Shown here: positions 6,091-9,466 of the stretch, in pieces
Layout: the number at the start of each line of letters is the position of its first letter
How positions within the stretch are numbered: position 1 is the stretch's first letter
Assembly (NCBI GenBank): GCA_937942105.1
Contig: CALDFS010000199.1
Location: 1 to 9,466, forward strand
DNA from: an uncultured Ruminococcus sp.
GTDB taxonomy: Bacteria; Bacillota; Clostridia; Oscillospirales; Ruminococcaceae
DNA length: 9,466 nt
Reading direction: 5' to 3'
Made by a program: the position numbers and the translations under genes
Notes under the pieces: model-generated
The model's input: only the letters and a program-made list of their open reading frames with translations
Told to the model about the DNA's origin: nothing
The model's database searches: none

Positions 6091-6552
6091 ATGATAACCA
6101 CAAAAAGATGCATCCTGCGCAGACTGTCTCTTGAGGACGCTGAAGATCTTTACAGCGTTCTTTCCGACGGCGAGGTGATGAAATACATAGAGCCGCCGTT
6201 TGATATGGATAAGACGCTCGAATTCATCAAAACCGCTGGGCTGTGCGAACCGCCGCTTGTCTTAGCTGTTGAGTGGAGGGAGAACGGCAGGGGGATAGGC
6301 CATGCGGTCTTTCATCCGTATGATAAGTCCTTCTATGAAATCGGCTGGATACTGCACCGCGATTACTGGGGAAAGGGAATCGCGGATGAGCTTACATCCG
6401 CACTGACAGCGCGCGCAACCGAGCTTAAAGCCGCCGGCTGTGTTATAGAATGTGACCCGTGTCAGACGGCAAGCGGGCGAATCGCGGTCAAAAACGGCTT
6501 TACATATGAGGGGCAAAGCGGCGGGCTGGATATATACCGCCTGACGCTGTGA
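6091..6552 (+). CDS. GNAT-family N-acetyltransferase (RimJ/RimL type)
   Basis: A 153-residue acetyltransferase that would use acetyl-CoA to acetylate an amine; the substrate is unknown. It begins TKRCILRRLSLEDAEDLY, the typical first strand and helix of the RimJ/RimL-like (Acetyltransf_3) group. The beta4 strand YEIGWIL (82-88) leads into the acetyl-CoA pyrophosphate loop RDYWGKGIA (90-98). The segment SGRIAVKNGFTYEG (128-141) is the usual C-terminal 'N-x-x-S/A...kl GF' region. An in-frame ORF extends upstream to 5995, but it would overlap the previous gene by 83 nt. AAAAGGA (6076-6082) sits 8 nt before the ATG at 6091, so that start is chosen; ATG 6085 is possible. It lies in the malQ operon, 13 nt after the previous stop. 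Confidence 0.88.
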   Translation: MITTKRCILRRLSLEDAEDLYSVLSDGEVMKYIEPPFDMDKTLEFIKTAGLCEPPLVLAVEWRENGRGIGHAVFHPYDKSFYEIGWILHRDYWGKGIADELTSALTARATELKAAGCVIECDPCQTASGRIAVKNGFTYEGQSGGLDIYRLTL

Positions 6553-6588
6553 GCATATCCCGAAAAATACTATAAAGGAGAGATAAAA

Positions 6589-7326
6589 ATGGCATACAAC
6601 TTCAACCCTGAAAAGGCGGCGAATGGGTGCATTGAGTGGATTCGCCGGTGGTTTGACGAAAACGGAAAGGGCTGTTCGGCGGTACTGGGGATTTCCGGCG
6701 GAAAGGATTCCTCGGTGGCGGCGGCGCTCTGCGCCAAAGCTTTGGGCGCGGAGCGGGTTATAGGCGTTCTTATGCCGCAGGGCGAGCAGTTTGATATAGA
6801 CTACTCCCACGAGCTTTGCGAGATATTGGGAATCCGCGAAATCGAGGTCAATATCGGGGATACCGTTGCGGCGCTTCGGGCGGCACTGCCGTTTGAGCCT
6901 TCGGTGCAGACGGTTACAAACATCCCGCCGAGGATAAGGATGGCGGTGCTCTATGCTGTCTCGCAGACCCACAACGGCAGGGTGGCGAACACCTGCAATC
7001 TGTCCGAGGACTGGGTGGGCTATGCCACGCGGTACGGCGACGGCGCGGGGGATTTCGGTCCGATATCGCACTTCACTGTGCAGGAGGTAAAGGCGATAGG
7101 CAGGTATCTGGGGCTGCCTGAAAAGTTTGTGGAAAAGCCGCCGCTTGACGGGCTTTGCGGCAAGACTGATGAGGACAATCTGGGCTTTACCTATGCCGTG
7201 CTTGACGCCTACATTCGAGAGGGTATAGAGCCGCCGGCGGATATCAAGGATAAAATCGACCGTCTGCACAGGATAAATCAGTTTAAGCTTAGGTATTTTG
7301 ATACGTTTTTGTACACGGAAGACTGA
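6589..7326 (+). CDS. nadE: Ammonia-dependent NAD+ synthetase
   Basis: This enzyme makes the last step of NAD+ synthesis, converting deamido-NAD+ with ATP and ammonia in the cytoplasm. The 245 residues hold only the synthetase domain; the glutaminase (nitrilase-like) domain of the larger NadE form is absent, so ammonia is the likely direct nitrogen donor. Motifs: the PP-loop GISGGKDSS at 34-42, NIPPRIRM at 111-118 (family often NIQARIRM), NLSEDWVGYATRYGDGAGDF at 137-156, and KPPLDGLCGKTDEDNLG at 183-199. AAAGGAGAG (6574-6582) is 6 nt upstream of the ATG. The gap to the acetyltransferase gene is 36 nt with no terminator, so it is probably on the malQ transcript. The hairpin at 7362-7397 closes the unit. 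Confidence 0.95.
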   Translation: MAYNFNPEKAANGCIEWIRRWFDENGKGCSAVLGISGGKDSSVAAALCAKALGAERVIGVLMPQGEQFDIDYSHELCEILGIREIEVNIGDTVAALRAALPFEPSVQTVTNIPPRIRMAVLYAVSQTHNGRVANTCNLSEDWVGYATRYGDGAGDFGPISHFTVQEVKAIGRYLGLPEKFVEKPPLDGLCGKTDEDNLGFTYAVLDAYIREGIEPPADIKDKIDRLHRINQFKLRYFDTFLYTED

Positions 7327-7361
7327 TTCGGTATAGGAAGTATTGATTGATGTATTATAAT

Positions 7362-7397
7362 AACAGCCATACGCTTTTTTGGAGACGTATGGCTGTT
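7362..7397 (+). terminator. Rho-independent terminator of the malQ-nadE operon
   Basis: A perfect 12-bp stem, AACAGCCATACG (7362-7373) with CGTATGGCTGTT (7386-7397), has a 12-nt loop and ends in a short T-run, then TTGCTTG. It begins 35 nt after the nadE stop. On the minus strand the same stem is followed by ATTATAA, so weak bidirectional action is possible. Confidence 0.85.
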
Positions 7398-7554
7398 TTG
7401 CTTGCTGCTTGTGTGGCTTTTTTGAGGAGTCCGGTCACAGGGGCAGGCGCGCCACCAATACGCACAAACTGCCCTTACAATATAGCTCTGTGCAAACTGC
7501 AAAAACCACTAAACTAAAGTCGGGCGTTTACGTCCAAAAAATCAGAAAAAATAA
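7398..7554. other. Intergenic stretch with no gene recognised
   Basis: This is the part of the 332-nt convergent intergenic region (7327-7658) that lies between hairpins. I see no credible coding frame, RNA gene or promoter. A frame open here starts inside the terminator loop and has no ribosome binding site. A/T-rich tracts at 7535-7553 form the T-run of the minus-strand terminator next to it. Confidence 0.6.
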
Positions 7555-7584
7555 GAGAGATGCGCAGAAACTTGCACATCTCTC
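7535..7584 (-). terminator. Rho-independent terminator for the GH9 gene
   Basis: On the minus strand a 12-position stem (7573-7584 with 7555-7566) pairs GAGAGATG and TGCA around one C-A mismatch, with a 6-nt loop. It is followed by TTATTTTTTC and further T-rich sequence. It lies about 75 nt past the GH9 stop and points in the right direction to end that transcript. Confidence 0.82.
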
Positions 7585-7614
7585 AAAGCCAAAATCAACG
7601 ACGGAGTAAACGCG

Positions 7615-7663
7615 GCTGACGCCAAAACAAACAGACGGAGATTACAAACTCTGCGGCGTCAGC
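7615..7663. repeat. Inverted repeat overlapping the GH9 stop codon
   Basis: GCTGACGCC (7615-7623) and GGCGTCAGC (7655-7663) are perfect 9-bp complements separated by 31 nt. The right arm includes the TGA stop (7659-7661) and the penultimate codon of the GH9 gene. The long loop and lack of an adjacent T-run argue against a simple terminator. It may support mRNA 3'-end folding together with the terminator at 7535-7584. Confidence 0.5.
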
Positions 7664-9272
7664 TTTCTAAAAACGCCAGTGTAAACGCCGCAGGTGAATT
7701 CCAATAAATGGTTATCTCGTTGATGGAATAAAACTCCATCCTGTCAACATAGCACTTCATGGGCGGTGTGCCCTCGGGGATAAATTGCCTTGCTTCTCTC
7801 TCCGCAGGGCGGCTGTTCGGTCCTCCGCTGACCATGCCGGGGATGCACTCCTCTATCTCGTCGGCAAACGCGGGGCGGAGGTGGGGGTAATTATACGCAA
7901 ATTCGCCGTTGCCGGTAACATAGCTAACGCCAACGGCGTTTACCCCCATCAGCACATCGAGCTGAGCCTTGGCGGTATCGCGGAATTCGTCCGTATGGCA
8001 GACGGTATCGGCAATTGCGCAGACCATGGCGTTTTTCATCAGACCCATGTTGCTGCCCCAGTTATAGTCCCTCTCGGTCAGCGCGCAGGAGTAGCCGCTG
8101 CGCGAAGACAGCCACTTCACACGCCTTGCGTGGTTATAAAACATCTCCCTGAAAGCGCCGTCCCACTCCTTATTCTTTTCGGAATTCTGGTTCAGGATAT
8201 AGCTAAGCGCCCCAAGCCCTCCGACCGAGCCAACGCCCAGCTCCGTCCTTGAAAAGTCGTATACAAGATATGACTGCATTGCTTCGTGATATTCGCGCTT
8301 GCCGGTGGCGGAATAAAGCTCCGCAAACGCCCAGAAGCGGTTATCCTTATCGCCGCCCTCGCCATAGCCGCCGGTGCCGCAGCCTTCGGGGTTGCTAAAG
8401 CCTATGAACTGCGGGTTATCCTTTAGCCACTCGGCGGTTTTTTCTGCCGCACGTAGCAGAATTGCAGAATATTCTGGGTCAAAGGGCTTATATACCCTTG
8501 AAGCCAGCGCGCAGACCGCCGCGAAATCCGCCGTTGCCATGCTAGAAACCGGCAAAAGATACATCTGCTCGCGGTCAAGCTCGGGCATTACGAATTCGGC
8601 GTGATGAGCTGTCGTGGCTTTGTGATACACTGAGCCGTCCTGCTTCTGCATCTTCAAAAGCCAGTCAAGCTCGTATTTGCATTCGGCAAGCCAGTCGGGG
8701 AGCTTTCCTTTACTTTCCGGGATGTTCATATCAAGACTACCTGCCGCCTTGGGGTATAGGATATATGCATAAAGAAGCTGCGCGCAGGCGACTGCGCCCG
8801 GGGTGACGTATCTGCCATAGTCGCCGGCATCGTGCCAGCCACCTGTGACGTCCTTTTCTATGCTGTGGTCGAGCCAGTCGACCGCTCTACCGGTGTGGCA
8901 GGCGGCGTGGGTGAATTTTCCGGCGTGTCGGGACTCAAGCTCCATCCCGCAGCGCAGGTAGTAATATGCGCGCATAACATCGCGGAAGAGCTTTTTATTC
9001 ACATTCTCGCCCACCGAGAATTTTGGGGATGCTATGCCGCCCGCAGCTATCCTGTATTCGCCGATTGCGGTAAGGGCGGAGAAATCCGCAATGTAAACAT
9101 CATCCCCCGAGGCGCGGTCCTGCCCGAAATGGGAACAGGCTGCGCTGAAGACCTCGCTTCCGTCCGCCGCGATTACGCTGAAGCTTTCAGCGGGGAAGTT
9201 AAGAACCGCTTTTTTGATGTCGGCAGGGTAGTAGCCCGCCTGATTTACGAAGATTTTGTTTGATTGTGTCAT
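7659..9272 (-). CDS. Glycoside hydrolase family 9 enzyme, Ig-like domain plus catalytic domain
   Basis: A 537-residue beta-glucan hydrolase. Residues 6-87 form the CelD-type N-terminal Ig-like domain (KIFVNQAGYYP, then GEYRI and SPKFSVG). The (alpha/alpha)6-barrel catalytic domain follows, from about 91 to 533. Hallmarks: DVTGGWHDAGDYGRYV at 131-146, with D138/D141 as the base pair activating water; YVTGNGEF-YNYPHLR at 441-456, with H454 of the GH9 signature; and SINEITIYWN at 506-515, with E509 as the acid. There is no signal peptide, dockerin, CBM or anchor. GH9 members of this layout include endoglucanases, but cytoplasmic ones often trim oligosaccharides as exo-enzymes or beta-glucosidases, so the exact activity is open. 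The ATG at 9272 follows ACGGGG by 8 nt. The frame stays open to 9353, but those 27 basic residues come from the hairpin tract and add nothing recognisable. No promoter was found. Confidence 0.92.
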   Translation of the reverse strand: MTQSNKIFVNQAGYYPADIKKAVLNFPAESFSVIAADGSEVFSAACSHFGQDRASGDDVYIADFSALTAIGEYRIAAGGIASPKFSVGENVNKKLFRDVMRAYYYLRCGMELESRHAGKFTHAACHTGRAVDWLDHSIEKDVTGGWHDAGDYGRYVTPGAVACAQLLYAYILYPKAAGSLDMNIPESKGKLPDWLAECKYELDWLLKMQKQDGSVYHKATTAHHAEFVMPELDREQMYLLPVSSMATADFAAVCALASRVYKPFDPEYSAILLRAAEKTAEWLKDNPQFIGFSNPEGCGTGGYGEGGDKDNRFWAFAELYSATGKREYHEAMQSYLVYDFSRTELGVGSVGGLGALSYILNQNSEKNKEWDGAFREMFYNHARRVKWLSSRSGYSCALTERDYNWGSNMGLMKNAMVCAIADTVCHTDEFRDTAKAQLDVLMGVNAVGVSYVTGNGEFAYNYPHLRPAFADEIEECIPGMVSGGPNSRPAEREARQFIPEGTPPMKCYVDRMEFYSINEITIYWNSPAAFTLAFLES

Positions 9273-9288
9273 GATAAAACCCCGTTTC

Positions 9289-9440
9289 TGCGGCTTGCGC
9301 CGCAAGTGATAAGTGATTCGCTTCGCTGGTGATAAGTGATACAAGCGTTTCACTGCGATGAAACGCCGACGGCGCGATAAGGTATCGGCTCCGCCGATGG
9401 ATTAAAGAACCGCTTCGCGGTCGTTTCGCGGGCTTCGCCC
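9289..9440. repeat. Hairpin-dense non-coding tract with 12-bp direct repeats
   Basis: Within about 150 bp there are six small perfect stem-loops: 9289-9304 (TGCGGC-TTGC-GCCGCA), 9345-9366 (GCGTTTCA/TGAAACGC), 9364-9374 (CGCC-GAC-GGCG, overlapping the last by 3 nt), 9384-9398 (ATCGGC-TCC-GCCGAT), 9409-9421 (ACCGC-TTC-GCGGT) and 9430-9440 (GGGC-TTC-GCCC). GTGATAAGTGAT occurs twice (9306-9317, 9329-9340). The word GCTTCGC recurs three times. This looks like a dispersed intergenic repeat or short palindromic element. It occupies the upstream region of the GH9 gene, so it would be in that gene's leader or promoter. The window ends just beyond it. Confidence 0.65.
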
Positions 9441-9466
9441 TTGCTCAGCTTATGCTTTTGGGTATG

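Noticed and set aside
6262..7269. A 335-residue open frame on the minus strand opposite the acetyltransferase gene and nadE
   Set aside because: It is antisense to two genes with clear family motifs; its product is Arg/Cys-rich and low in sense, with no ribosome binding site or recognisable domain.
7379..7609. A 76-residue plus-strand frame in the convergent intergenic region
   Set aside because: It begins at a TTG inside the terminator loop, has no ribosome binding site, and crosses the opposing terminator. No motif is visible.
9273..9353. A 27-residue N-terminal extension of the GH9 protein
   Set aside because: The extra residues are encoded by the hairpin tract, are strongly basic, give no signal peptide, and have no ribosome binding site at the upstream ATG. 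The domain begins naturally after ATG 9272.

Overview
The window reads as a chromosomal segment of a Gram-positive anaerobe in the Clostridia, most likely the Oscillospirales/Ruminococcus group. The clues are consensus TTGACA/TATAAT promoters and strong AGGAGG-type ribosome binding sites, a small DUF6472-like cysteine protein known mainly from Clostridia, an extracellular protein built from HWH/CxxC repeats of the kind common in gut Clostridia, and a family 9 glycoside hydrolase. This is inference; there is no 16S gene or other direct marker.

Layout. (1) Positions 44-393, minus strand: a complete one-piece tmRNA (ssrA), driven by a perfect-consensus promoter at 428-456. (2) 628-4035, minus: a 1135-residue secreted protein with a signal peptide, a transglutaminase-like domain that keeps its Cys-His-Asp triad, and a long array of Cys/His repeats (six of one type, four of another). 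It starts at TTG behind a strong ribosome binding site, and it has its own promoter and a hairpin-rich leader. (3) 4036-4413: a divergent intergenic region with one promoter facing each way. A cluster of 22-bp near-palindromic repeats abuts and overlaps the -35 box of the plus-strand promoter. (4) 4414-7326, plus: a compact operon of malQ (4-alpha-glucanotransferase), a 65-residue four-cysteine protein overlapping the malQ stop, a GNAT acetyltransferase, and nadE (ammonia-dependent NAD+ synthetase), closed by a strong hairpin terminator at 7362-7397. (5) 7659-9272, minus: an apparently cytoplasmic GH9 glycosidase with an N-terminal Ig-like domain, convergent with the operon and followed by its own hairpins. 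(6) 9289-9440, upstream of the GH9 gene: a non-coding tract packed with tiny GC-rich hairpins and a 12-bp direct repeat.

How the genes fit together. malQ rearranges maltodextrins or glycogen-derived glucans in the cytoplasm, and the GH9 enzyme, which lacks a signal peptide, would act on imported beta-glucan oligosaccharides. The two suggest a polysaccharide-using gut or rumen lifestyle. NadE and the GNAT protein are housekeeping or accessory members that appear to share the malQ transcript. The repeat protein is the exported component. The most notable items are the operator-like repeat cluster over the malQ promoter, the recently expanded repeat array in the transglutaminase-like protein, and the multi-hairpin tract upstream of the GH9 gene. 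No CRISPR array, insertion sequence, phage gene or obvious defence system is present.
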